Shown here: piece after piece, positions 32,341 to 46,365 of the stretch
Numbering within the stretch: the first letter of the stretch is position 1
How the letters are laid out: every line of letters begins with the position of its first letter
Source of the DNA: Acanthacorydalis orientalis
Lineage: Eukaryota > Arthropoda > Insecta > Megaloptera > Corydalidae
Direction of reading: 5' to 3'
NCBI GenBank assembly: GCA_034766995.1
Contig: CM068314.1
Location: 28,077,108 to 28,141,107 of the forward strand
Length of the DNA stretch: 64,000 bases
Program-made: the position numbers and the translations under genes
The notes under the pieces: model-generated
What the model was told of the DNA's origin: nothing
What the model saw: the letters and a program-made list of their open reading frames with translations, nothing else
The model's database searches: none

Positions 32341-34040
32341 AAATTCGCAAAAATGGTTTTTCATGCCTAAAATATCCAAAATGTTAAAAAAGTGGCAACT
32401 ATTTCATACTATCCGATGCCTATTTTAATGTTCTATATCATAAATGAGACAAAAATAACATCGGTTCATAATAGATACCAAAAAAGTCACAAAAACCGCG
32501 AAAAATTCGCGAAATTAAAGGTTTTTCATGCCTAAAATATCCAAAATGTTAAAAAAGTGGCAACTATTTCATACTATCCGATGCCTATTTTAATGTTCTA
32601 TATCATAAATGAGACAAAAATAACATCGGTTCATAATGGATACCGAAAAAGTCACAAAAACCGCGAAAAATTCGCGAAATTAAAGGTTTTTCATGCCTAA
32701 AATATCCAAAATGTTAAAAAAGTGGCAACTATTTCATACTATCCGATGCCTATTTTAATGTTCTATATCATAAATGAGACAAAAATAACATCGGTTCATA
32801 ATGGATACCGAAAAAGTTACAAAAACCGCGAAATATCCGCAAAATATCCGCAAAAAAAAACGTTTTGCTTGCTTAAAATATCCAAAATGTAAAAAAAATT
32901 ACAAAAATTTCATACTGTTCGATGCGTATTTTAATGTTCTATATCATAAGATAATAATAAATAACAAAAAATAACGAAAAAACCCCAAAAATCGCATTTT
33001 TTTGGATTTTGCGGATATGCGGATATGGCGGATACGCAAAAATAAACGTTTTTCTTGCTTAAAATATCCAAAATGTAAAAAAAATGACAAAAATTTCATA
33101 CTGTTCGATGCGTATTCTCATGTTCTATATCATAAGATAATAATAAATACCAAAAATAACTCAAAAACCCCCCGAAATCGCATTTTTTTGGATTTTGCGG
33201 ATATGCGGATATGGCGGATACGCGGATATGGCGGATCTGATATCCGCCGTATCCGCAATATCCGCGTATCCGCCATATCCGCATATCCGCAAAATCCAAA
33301 AAAATGCGATTTCGGGGGGTTTTTGAGTTATTTTTGGTATTTTTTATTATCTTATGATATAGAACATGAGAATACGCATCGAACAGTATGAAATTTTTGT
33401 AATTTTTTTTACATCTTGGATATTTTAAGCAAGAAAAACGTTTATTTTTGCGTATCCGCCATATCCGCATATCCGCAAAATCCAAAAAAATGCGATTTCG
33501 GGGGGTTTTTGAGTTATTTTTGGTATTTATTATTATCTTATGATATAGAACATGAGAATACGCATCGAACAGTATGAAATTTTTGTCATTTTTTTTACAT
33601 TTTGGATATTTTAAGCAAGAAAAACGTTTATTTTTGCGGATGTTTTGCGGATATTTCGCGGTTTTTGTCACTTTTTCGGTATCAATTATGAACCTATGTT
33701 AATTTTGTCTCTTTTACGATATAGAACATGAGAATACGCATCGAACGGTATGAAATAGTTGCTAGTTTTATAACATTTTGCATATTTTATGAAGGAATAA
33801 CGGAAATTTTTGCAGATATTTTGCGGTTTTTTTGATATTTCCGACATTTATTATGGACCGATGTTAATTTTGTCTAGAAATATACATAAAGCATTAAAAG
33901 ACGAATCGACCAGTATTAACTAGTTACCAAAATATCCTACATATCAACAAAATAAACCATATCCGCCATATCCTCAATATCCGCCATATCCGCAATATAT
34001 AAAATATCCAAATTGTTTTAAAAATGGCAACTATTTCATA
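32341..34040. repeat. first large higher-order unit (partial), palindrome centre 33237-33239
   Basis: Left-most large palindrome of the array. Both arms have two modules. Unlike later units, its right arms read GCGATTTCGGGGGG, the exact complement of the left-arm CCCCCCGAAATCGC. Confidence 0.85.
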
Positions 34041-36215
34041 CCGGTCGATGCGTATATAATTGTTCTATATCATATCTTATTTAAAATTAATATCAGTCCA
34101 TAAAATATGTAGGAAATATCAAATAAACTGCAAAAAATCACATTTTTTTGATATTGCGGATAATGCGGATATTTCGTATATGGTGGATATTACGGATATT
34201 GCTTATTTTGTGGATATGTAGGATAATTTGGCAACTAATTAATACTGGTCGATTCGTCTTTTAATGCTTTATGTATATTTCTAGACTAAATTAATATCTG
34301 TCCGTAATAAATGTCGGAAATATCATAAAAAACCGCAAAAAATCAGCAAAAATTACAGTTTTTCCTTCATAAAATACCCAAAATGTTATAAAACTAGCTA
34401 CTATTTCATACTGTCCTATGCGTTATTTAATGTTCTATTTCATACTTGAGTCAAAATTGACATCGGTTTATAATAGATACCGAAAAAGTCACAAAAACCG
34501 CGAAAAATTAACAAAAATAAAGGTTTTTCATGGCTAAAATATCCAAAATGCTATAAAAATGGCAACTATTTCATACTATTCGATGCGTATTTTAATATAC
34601 TATATCATACATGAGTCAAAATTAACATCGGTTCATAATAAATACCAAAAAAGTCGCAAAAACCGCGAAAAATTCGCGAAATAAAGGTTTTTCATGCCTA
34701 AAATATCCAAAATGTTAAAAAAGTGGCAACTATTTCATACTATCCGATGCCTATTTTAATGTTCTATATCATAAATGAGACAAAAATAACATCGGTTCAT
34801 AATGGATACCGAAAAAGTCACAAAAACCGCGAAAAATTCGCGAAATTAAAGGTTTTTCATGCCTAAAATATCCAAAATGTTAAAAAAGTGGCAACTATTT
34901 CATACTATCCGATGCCTATTTTAATGTTCTATATCATAAATGAGACAAAAATAACATCGGTTCATAATGGATACCGAAAAAGTTACAAAAACCGCGAAAT
35001 ATCCGCAAAATATCCGCAAAAAAAAACGTTTTGCTTGCTTAAAATATCCAAAATGTAAAACAAATTACAAAAATTTCATACTGTTCGATGCGTATTTTAA
35101 TGTTCTATATCATAAGATAATAATAAATAACAAAAAATAACGAAAAACCCCCAAAAATCGCATTTTTTTGGATTTTGCGGATATGCGGATATGGCGGATA
35201 CGCAAAAATAAACGTTTTTCTTGCTTAAAATATCCAAAATGTAAAAAAAATGACAAAAATTTCATACTGTTCGATGCGTATTCTCATGTTCTATATCATA
35301 AGATAATAAAAAATACCAAATATAACTCAAAAACCCCCCGAAATCGCATTTTTTTGGATTTTGCGGATATGCGGATATGGCGGATACGCGGATATGGCGG
35401 ATCTGATATCCGCCGTATCCGCCATATCCGCAATATCCGCGTATCCGCCATATCCGCATATCCGCAAAATCCAAAAAAATGCGATTTTGGGGGGTTTTTG
35501 AGTTATTTTTGGTATTTTTTATTATCTTATGATATAGAACATGAGAATACGCATCGAACAGTATGAAATTTTTGTCATTTTTTTTACATTTTGGATATTT
35601 TAAGCAAGAAAAACGTTTATTTTTGCGTATCCGCCATATCCGCATATCCGCAAAATCCAAAAAAATGCGATTTTGGGGGGTTTTTGAGTTATTTTTGGTA
35701 TTTATTATTATCTTATGATATAGAACATGAGAATACGCATCGAACAGTATGAAATTTTTGTCATTTTTTTTACATTTTGGATATTTTAAGCAAGAAAAAC
35801 GTTTATTTTTGCGGATGTTTTGCGGATATTTCGCGGTTTTTGTCACTTTTTCGGTATCAATTATGAACCTATGTTAATTTTGTCTCTTTTACGATATAGA
35901 ACATGAGAATACGCATCGAACGGTATGAAATAGTTGCTAGTTTTATAACATTTTGCATATTTTATGAAGGAATAACGGAAATTTTTGCAGATATTTTGCG
36001 GTTTTTTTGATATTTCCGACATTTATTATGGACCGATGTTAATTTTGTCTAGAAATATACATAAAGCATTAAAAGACGAATCGACCAGTATTAACTAGTT
36101 ACCAAAATATCCTACATATCAACAAAATAAACCATATCCGCCATATCCTCAATATCCGCCATATCCGCAATATATAAAATATCCAAATTGTTTTAAAAAT
36201 GGCAACTATTTCATA
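34041..36215. repeat. higher-order unit U1, 2175 bp
   Basis: Counted from CCGGTCGATGCG to the next copy. Eight plus-strand monomers are followed by four minus-strand ones. Palindrome centre 35403-35405, two 186-bp modules on each side; high-identity arms reach from about 34,965 to 35,870. Confidence 0.9.
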
Positions 36216-38205
36216 CCGGTCGATGCGTATATAATTGTTCTATATCATATCTTATTTAAAATTAATATCAGTCCATAAAATATGTAGGAAATATCAAATA
36301 AACTGCAAAAAATCACATTTTTTTGATATTGCGGATAATGCGGATATTTCGTATATGGTGGATATTACGGATATTGCTTATTTTGTGGATATGTAGGATA
36401 ATTTGGCAACTAATTAATACTGGTCGATTCGTCTTTTAATGCTTTATGTATATTTCTAGACTAAATTAATATCTGTCCGTAATAAATGTCGGAAATATCA
36501 TAAAAAACCGCAAAAAATCAGCAAAAATTACAGTTTTTCCTTCATAAAATACCCAAAATGTTATAAAACTAGCTACTATTTCATACTGTCCTATGCGTTA
36601 TTTAATGTTCTATTTCATACTTGAGTCAAAATTGACATCGGTTTATAATAGATACCGAAAAAGTCACAAAAACCGCGAAAAATTAACAAAAATAAAGGTT
36701 TTTCATGGCTAAAATATCCAAAATGCTATAAAAATGGCAACTATTTCATACTATTCGATGCGTATTTTAATATACTATATCATACATGAGTCAAAATTAA
36801 CATCGGTTCATAATAAATACCAAAAAAGTCGCAAAAACCGCGAAAAATTCGCGAAATAAAGGTTTTTCATGCCTAAAATATCCAAAATGTTAAAAAAGTG
36901 GCAACTATTTCATACTATCCGATGCCTATTTTAATGTTCTATATCATAAATGAGACAAAAATAACATCGGTTCATAATGGATACCGAAAAAGTCACAAAA
37001 ACCGCGAAAAATTCGCGAAATTAAAGGTTTTTCATGCCTAAAATATCCAAAATGTTAAAAAAGTGGCAACTATTTCATACTATCCGATGCCTATTTTAAT
37101 GTTCTATATCATAAATGAGACAAAAATAACATCGGTTCATAATGGATACCGAAAAAGTTACAAAAACCGCGAAATATCCGCAAAATATCCGCAAAAAAAA
37201 AACGTTTTGCTTGCTTAAAATATCCAAAATGTAAAACAAATTACAAAAATTTCATACTGTTCGATGCGTATTTTAATGTTCTATATCATAAGATAATAAT
37301 AAATAACAAAAAATAACGAAAAACCCCCAAAAATCGCATTTTTTTGGATTTTGCGGATATGCGGATATGGCGGATACGCAAAAATAAACGTTTTTCTTGC
37401 TTAAAATATCCAAAATGTAAAAAAAATGACAAAAATTTCATACTGTTCGATGCGTATTCTCATGTTCTATATCATAAGATAATAAAAAATACCAAATATA
37501 ACTCAAAAACCCCCCGAAATCGCATTTTTTTGGATTTTGCGGATATGCGGATATGGCGGATACGCGGATATGGCGGATCTGATATCCGCCGTATCCGCCA
37601 TATCCGCAATATCCGCGTATCCGCCATATCCGCATATCCGCAAAATCCAAAAAAATGCGATTTTGGGGGGTTTTTGAGTTATTTTTGGTATTTTTTATTA
37701 TCTTATGATATAGAACATGAGAATACGCATCGAACAGTATGAAATTTTTGTCATTTTTTTTACATTTTGGATATTTTAAGCAAGAAAAACGTTTATTTTT
37801 GCGGATGTTTTGCGGATATTTCGCGGTTTTTGTCACTTTTTCGGTATCAATTATGAACCTATGTTAATTTTGTCTCTTTTACGATATAGAACATGAGAAT
37901 ACGCATCGAACGGTATGAAATAGTTGCTAGTTTTATAACATTTTGCATATTTTATGAAGGAATAACGGAAATTTTTGCAGATATTTTGCGGTTTTTTTGA
38001 TATTTCCGACATTTATTATGGACCGATGTTAATTTTGTCTAGAAATATACATAAAGCATTAAAAGACGAATCGACCAGTATTAACTAGTTACCAAAATAT
38101 CCTACATATCAACAAAATAAACCATATCCGCCATATCCTCAATATCCGCCATATCCGCAATATATAAAATATCCAAATTGTTTTAAAAATGGCAACTATT
38201 TCATA
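36216..38205. repeat. higher-order unit U2, 1990 bp
   Basis: Palindrome centre 37579-37581. One of the two right-arm modules is absent. Confidence 0.9.
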
Positions 38206-40217
38206 CCGGTCGATGCGTATATAATTGTTCTATATCATATCTTATTTAAAATTAATATCAGTCCATAAAATATGTAGGAAATATCAAATAAACTGCAAAA
38301 AATCACATTTTTTTGATATTGCGGATAATGCGGATATTTCGTATATGGTGGATATTACGGATATTGCTTATTTTGTGGATATGTAGGATAATTTGGCAAC
38401 TAATTAATACTGGTCGATTCGTCTTTTAATGCTTTATGTATATTTCTAGACTAAATTAATATCTGTCCGTAATAAATGTTGGAAATATCATAAAAAACCG
38501 CAAAAAATCAGCAAAAATTACAGTTTTTCCTTCATAAAATACCCAAAATGTTATAAAACTAGCTACTATTTCATACTGTTCTATGCGTTATTTAATGTTC
38601 TATTTCATACTTGAGTCAAAATTGACATCGGTTTATAATAGATACCGAAAAAGTCACAAAAACCGCGAAAAATTAACAAAAATAAAGGTTTTTCATGGCT
38701 AAAATATCCAAAATGCTATAAAAATGGCAACTATTTCATACTATTCGATGCGTATTTTAATATACTATATCATACATGAGTCAAAATTAACATCGGTTCA
38801 TAATAAATACCAAAAAAGTCGCAAAAACCGCGAAAAATTCGCGAAATTAAAGGTTTTTCATGCCTAAAATATCCAAAATGTTAAAAAAGTGGCAACTATT
38901 TCATACTATCCGATGCCTATTTTAATGTTCTATATCATAAATGAGACAAAAATAACATCGGTTCATAATGGATACCGAAAAAGTTACAAAAACCGCGAAA
39001 TATCCGCAAAATATCCGCAAAAAAAAAACGTTTTGCTTGCTTAAAATATCCAAAATGTAAAAAAAATTACAAAAATTTCATACTGTTCGATGCGTATTTT
39101 AATGTTCTATATCATAAGATAATAATAAATAACAAAAAATAACGAAAAACCCCCAAAAATCGCATTTTTTTGGATTTTGCGGATATGCGGATATGGCGGA
39201 TACGCAAAAATAAACGTTTTTCTTGCTTAAAATATCCAAAATGTAAAAAAAATGACAAAAATTTCATACTGTTCGATGCGTATTCTCATGTTCTATATCA
39301 TAAGATAATAAAAAATACCAAAAATAACTCAAAAACCCCCCGAAATCGCATTTTTTTGGATTTTGCGGATATGCGGATATGGCGGATACGCGGATATGGC
39401 GGATCTGATATCCGCCGTATCCGCCATATCCGCAATATCCGCGTATCCGCCATATCCGCATATCCGCAAAATCCAAAAAAATGCGATTTTGGGGGGTTTT
39501 TGAGTTATTTTTGGTATTTTTTATTATCTTATGATATAGAACATGAGAATACGCATCGAACAGTATGAAATTTTTGTCATTTTTTTTACATTTTGGATAT
39601 TTTAAGCAAGAAAAACGTTTATTTTTGCGTATCCGCCATATCCGCATATCCGCAAAATCCAAAAAAATGCGATTTTGGGGGGTTTTTGAGTTATTTTTGG
39701 TATTTTTTATTATCTTATGATATAGAACATGAGAATACGCATCGAACAGTATGAAATTTTTGTCATTTTTTTTACATTTTGGATATTTTAAGCAAGAAAA
39801 ACGTTTATTTTTGCGGATGTTTTGCGGATATTTCGCGGTTTTTGTCACTTTTTCGGTATCAATTATGAACCTATGTTAATTTTGTCTCTTTTACGATATA
39901 GAACATGAGAATACGCATCGAACGGTATGAAATAGTTGCTAGTTTTATAACATTTTGCATATTTTATGAAGGAATAACGGAAATTTTTGCAGATATTTTG
40001 CGGTTTTTTTGATATTTCCGACATTTATTATGGACCGATGTTAATTTTGTCTAGAAATATACATAAAGCATTAAAAGACGAATCGACCAGTATTAACTAG
40101 TTACCAAAATATCCTACATATCAACAAAATAAACCATATCCGCCATATCCTCAATATCCGCCATATCCGCAATATATAAAATATCCAAATTGTTTTAAAA
40201 ATGGCAACTATTTCATA
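38206..40217. repeat. higher-order unit U3, 2012 bp
   Basis: Palindrome centre 39405-39407, both arms complete. It is short because one 165-bp plus-strand monomer (type AAAGGTTTTTCATGCC) is missing. Confidence 0.9.
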
Positions 40218-42394
40218 CCGGTCGATGCGTATATAATTGTTCTATATCATATCTTATTTAAAATTAATATCAGTCCATAAAATATGTAGGAAATATCAAA
40301 TAAACTGCAAAAAATCACATTTTTTTGATATTGCGGATAATGCGGATATTTCGTATATGGTGGATATTACGGATATTGCTTATTTTGTGGATATGTAGGA
40401 TAATTTGGCAACTAATTAATACTGGTCGATTCGTCTTTTAATGCTTTATGTATATTTCTAGACTAAATTAATATCTGTCCGTAATAAATGTCGGAAATAT
40501 CATAAAAAACCGCAAAAAATCAGCAAAAATTACAGTTTTTCCTTCATAAAATACCCAAAATGTTATAAAACTAGCAACTATTTCATACTGTTCTATGCGT
40601 TATTTAATGTTCTATTTCATACTTGAGTCAAAATTGACATCGGTTTATAATAGATACCGAAAAAGTCACAAAAACCGCGAAAAATTAACAAAAATACAGG
40701 TTTTTCATGGCTAAAATATCCAAAATGCTATAAAAATGGCAACTATTTCATACTATTCGATGCGTATTTTAATATACTATATCATACATGAGTCAAAATT
40801 AACATCGGTTCATAATAGATACCAAAAAAGTCACAAAAACCGCGAAAAATTCGCGAAATTAAAGGTTTTTCATGCCTAAAATATCCAAAATGTTAAAAAA
40901 GTGGCAACTATTTCATACTATCCGATGCCTATTTTAATGTTCTATATCATAAATGAGACAAAAATAACATCGGTTCATAATGGATACCGAAAAAGTCACA
41001 AAAACCGCGAAAAATTCGCGAAATTAAAGGTTTTTCATGCCTAAAATATCCAAAATGTTAAAAAAGTGGCAACTATTTCATACTATCCGATGCCTATTTT
41101 AATGTTCTATATCATAAATGAGACAAAAATAACATCGGTTCATAATGGATACCGAAAAAGTTACAAAAACCGCGAAATATCCGCAAAATATCCGCAAAAA
41201 AAAAACGTTTTGCTTGCTTAAAATATCCAAAATGTAAAAAAAATTACAAAAATTTCATACTGTTCGATGCGTATTTTAATGTTCTATATCATAAGATAAT
41301 AATAAATAACAAAAAATAACGAAAAACCCCCAAAAATCGCATTTTTTTGGATTTTGCGGATATGCGGATATGGCGGATACGCAAAAATAAACGTTTTTCT
41401 TGCTTAAAATATCCAAAATGTAAAAAAAATGACAAAAATTTCATACTGTTCGATGCGTATTCTCATGTTCTATATCATAAGATAATAATAAATACCAAAA
41501 ATAACTCAAAAACCCCCCGAAATCGCATTTTTTTGGATTTTGCGGATATGCGGATATGGCGGATACGCGGATATGGCGGATCTGATATCCGCCGTATCCG
41601 CCATATCCGCAATATCCGCGTATCCGCCATATCCGCATATCCGCAAAATCCAAAAAAATGCGATTTTGGGGGGTTTTTGAGTTATTTTTGGTATTTTTTA
41701 TTATCTTATGATATAGAACATGAGAATACGCATCGAACAGTATGAAATTTTTGTCATTTTTTTTACATTTTGGATATTTTAAGCAAGAAAAACGTTTATT
41801 TTTGCGTATCCGCCATATCCGCATATCCGCAAAATCCAAAAAAATGCGATTTTGGGGGGTTTTTGAGTTATTTTTGGTATTTTTTATTATCTTATGATAT
41901 AGAACATGAGAATACGCATCGAACAGTATGAAATTTTTGTCATTTTTTTTACATTTTGGATATTTTAAGCAAGAAAAACGTTTATTTTTGCGGATGTTTT
42001 GCGGATATTTCGCGGTTTTTGTCACTTTTTCGGTATCAATTATGAACCTATGTTAATTTTGTCTCTTTTACGATATAGAACATGAGAATACGCATCGAAC
42101 GGTATGAAATAGTTGCTAGTTTTATAACATTTTGCATATTTTATGAAGGAATAACGGAAATTTTTGCAGATATTTTGCGGTTTTTTTGATATTTCCGACA
42201 TTTATTATGGACCGATGTTAATTTTGTCTAGAAATATACATAAAGCATTAAAAGACGAATCGACCAGTATTAACTAGTTACCAAAATATCCTACATATCA
42301 ACAAAATAAACCATATCCGCCATATCCTCAATATCCGCCATATCCGCAATATATAAAATATCCAAATTGTTTTAAAAATGGCAACTATTTCATA
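40218..42394. repeat. higher-order unit U4, 2177 bp
   Basis: Palindrome centre 41582-41584. Complete 12-monomer unit: monomer markers at about 40203, 40406, 40572, 40738, 40904, 41069, 41248 and 41434 in plus orientation, then four in minus orientation near 41720, 41910, 42090 and 42250. Confidence 0.9.
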
Positions 42395-44384
42395 CCGGTC
42401 GATGCGTATATAATTGTTCTATATCATATCTTATTTAAAATTAATATCAGTCCATAAAATATGTAGGAAATATCAAATAAACTGCAAAAAATCACATTTT
42501 TTTGATATTGCGGATAATGCGGATATTTCGTATATGGTGGATATTACGGATATTGCTTATTTTGTGGATATGTAGGATAATTTGGCAACTAATTAATACT
42601 GGTCGATTCGTCTTTTAATGCTTTATGTATATTTCTAGACTAAATTAATATCTGTCCGTAATAAATGTCGGAAATATCATAAAAAACCGCAAAAAATCAG
42701 CAAAAATTACAGTTTTTCCTTCATAAAATACCCAAAATGTTATAAAACTAGCAACTATTTCATACTGTTCTATGCGTTATTTAATGTTCTATTTCATACT
42801 TGAGTCAAAATTGACATCGGTTTATAATAGATACCGAAAAAGTCACAAAAACCGCGAAAAATTAACAAAAATACAGGTTTTTCATGGCTAAAATATCCAA
42901 AATGCTATAAAAATGGCAACTATTTCATACTATTCGATGCGTATTTTAATATACTATATCATACATGAGTCAAAATTAACATCGGTTCATAATAGATACC
43001 AAAAAAGTCACAAAAACCGCGAAAAATTCGCGAAATTAAAGGTTTTTCATGCCTAAAATATCCAAAATGTTAAAAAAGTGGCAACTATTTCATACTATCC
43101 GATGCCTATTTTAATGTTCTATATCATAAATGAGACAAAAATAACATCGGTTCATAATGGATACCGAAAAAGTCACAAAAACCGCGAAAAATTCGCGAAA
43201 TTAAAGGTTTTTCATGCCTAAAATATCCAAAATGTTAAAAAAGTGGCAACTATTTCATACTATCCGATGCCTATTTTAATGTTCTATATCATAAATGAGA
43301 CAAAAATAACATCGGTTCATAATGGATACCGAAAAAGTTACAAAAACCGCGAAATATCCGCAAAATATCCGCAAAAAAAAACGTTTTGCTTGCTTAAAAT
43401 ATCCAAAATGTAAAAAAAATTACAAAAATTTCATACTGTTCGATGCGTATTTTAATGTTCTATATCATAAGATAATAATAAATAACAAAAAATAACGAAA
43501 AACCCCCAAAAATCGCATTTTTTTGGATTTTGCGGATATGCGGATATGGCGGATACGCAAAAATAAACGTTTTTCTTGCTTAAAATATCCAAAATGTAAA
43601 AAAAATGACAAAAATTTCATACTGTTCGATGCGTATTCTCATGTTCTATATCATAAGATAATAAAAAATACCAAAAATAACTCAAAAACCCCCCGAAATC
43701 GCATTTTTTTGGATTTTGCGGATATGCGGATATGGCGGATACGCGGATATGGCGGATCTGATATCCGCCGTATCCGCCATATCCGCAATATCCGCGTATC
43801 CGCCATATCCGCATATCCGCAAAATCCAAAAAAATGCGATTTTGGGGGGTTTTTGAGTTATTTTTGGTATTTTTTATTATCTTATGATATAGAACATGAG
43901 AATACGCATCGAACAGTATGAAATTTTTGTCATTTTTTTTACATTTTGGATATTTTAAGCAAGAAAAACGTTTATTTTTGCGGATGTTTTGCGGATATTT
44001 CGCGGTTTTTGTCACTTTTTCGGTATCAATTATGAACCTATGTTAATTTTGTCTCTTTTACGATATAGAACATGAGAATACGCATCGAACGGTATGAAAT
44101 AGTTGCTAGTTTTATAACATTTTGCATATTTTATGAAGGAATAACGGAAATTTTTGCAGATATTTTGCGGTTTTTTTGATATTTCCGACATTTATTATGG
44201 ACCGATGTTAATTTTGTCTAGAAATATACATAAAGCATTAAAAGACGAATCGACCAGTATTAACTAGTTACCAAAATATCCTACATATCAACAAAATAAA
44301 CCATATCCGCCATATCCTCAATATCCGCCATATCCGCAATATATAAAATATCCAAATTGTTTTAAAAATGGCAACTATTTCATA
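42395..44384. repeat. higher-order unit U5, 1990 bp
   Basis: Palindrome centre 43758-43760. One right-arm module absent. Confidence 0.9.
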
Positions 44385-46365
44385 CCGGTCGATGCGTATA
44401 TAATTGTTCTATATCATATCTTATTTAAAATTAATATCAGTCCATAAAATATGTAGGAAATATCAAATAAACTGCAAAAAATCACATTTTTTTGATATTG
44501 CGGATAATGCGGATATTTCGTATATGGTGGATATTACGGATATTGCTTATTTTGTGGATATGTAGGATAATTTGGCAACTAATTAATACTGGTCGATTCG
44601 TCTTTTAATGCTTTATGTATATTTCTAGACTAAATTAATATCTGTCCGTAATAAATGTCGGAAATATCATAAAAAACCGCAAAAAATCAGCAAAAATTAC
44701 AGTTTTTCCTTCATAAAATACCCAAAATGTTATAAAACTAGCAACTATTTCATACTGTTCTATGCGTTATTTAATGTTCTATTTCATACTTGAGTCAAAA
44801 TTGACATCGGTTTATAATAGATACCGAAAAAGTCACAAAAACCGCGAAAAATTAACAAAAATACAGGTTTTTCATGGCTAAAATATCCAAAATGCTATAA
44901 AAATGGCAACTATTTCATACTATTCGATGCGTATTTTAATATACTATATCATACATGAGTCAAAATTAACATCGGTTCATAATAGATACCAAAAAAGTCA
45001 CAAAAACCGCGAAAAATTCGCGAAATTAAAGGTTTTTCATGCCTAAAATATCCAAAATGTTAAAAAAGTGGCAACTATTTCATACTATCCGATGCCTATT
45101 TTAATGTTCTATATCATAAATGAGACAAAAATAACATCGGTTCATAATGGATACCGAAAAAGTCACAAAAACCGCGAAAAATTCGCGAAATTAAAGGTTT
45201 TTCATGCCTAAAATATCCAAAATGTTAAAAAAGTGGCAACTATTTCATACTATCCGATGCCTATTTTAATGTTCTATATCATAAATGAGACAAAAATAAC
45301 ATCGGTTCATAATGGATACCGAAAAAGTTACAAAAACCGCGAAATATCCGCAAAATATCCGCAAAAAAAAACGTTTTGCTTGCTTAAAATATCCAAAATG
45401 TAAAAAAAATTACAAAAATTTCATACTGTTCGATGCGTATTTTAATGTTCTATATCATAAGATAATAATAAATAACAAAAAATAACGAAAAACCCCCAAA
45501 AATCGCATTTTTTTGGATTTTGCGGATATGCGGATATGGCGGATACGCAAAAATAAACGTTTTTCTTGCTTAAAATATCCAAAATGTAAAAAAAATGACA
45601 AAAATTTCATACTGTTCGATGCGTATTCTCATGTTCTATATCATAAGATAATAAAAAATACCAAAAATAACTCAAAAACCCCCCGAAATCGCATTTTTTT
45701 GGATTTTGCGGATATGCGGATATGGCGGATACGCGGATATGGCGGATCTGATATCCGCCGTATCCGCCATATCCGCGTATCCGCCATATCCGCATATCCG
45801 CAAAATCCAAAAAAATGCGATTTTGGGGGGTTTTTGAGTTATTTTTGGTATTTTTTATTATCTTATGATATAGAACATGAGAATACGCATCGAACAGTAT
45901 GAAATTTTTGTCATTTTTTTTACATTTTGGATATTTTAAGCAAGAAAAACGTTTATTTTTGCGGATGTTTTGCGGATATTTCGCGGTTTTTGTCACTTTT
46001 TCGGTATCAATTATGAACCTATGTTAATTTTGTCTCTTTTACGATATAGAACATGAGAATACGCATCGAACGGTATGAAATAGTTGCTAGTTTTATAACA
46101 TTTTGCATATTTTATGAAGGAATAACGGAAATTTTTGCAGATATTTTGCGGTTTTTTTGATATTTCCGACATTTATTATGGACCGATGTTAATTTTGTCT
46201 AGAAATATACATAAAGCATTAAAAGACGAATCGACCAGTATTAACTAGTTACCAAAATATCCTACATATCAACAAAATAAACCATATCCGCCATATCCTC
46301 AATATCCGCCATATCCGCAATATATAAAATATCCAAATTGTTTTAAAAATGGCAACTATTTCATA
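44385..46365. repeat. higher-order unit U6, 1981 bp
   Basis: Palindrome centre 45748-45750. One right-arm module absent, plus a 9-bp loss (one CAATATCCG step) beside the centre. Confidence 0.9.

Noticed and set aside
33300..33320. TTTTGGGGGGTTTTT runs as telomere-like or G-quadruplex DNA
   Set aside because: There is one G-run per module, spaced 186 bp or more apart, so there is no tandem telomere repeat and no four-run quadruplex.
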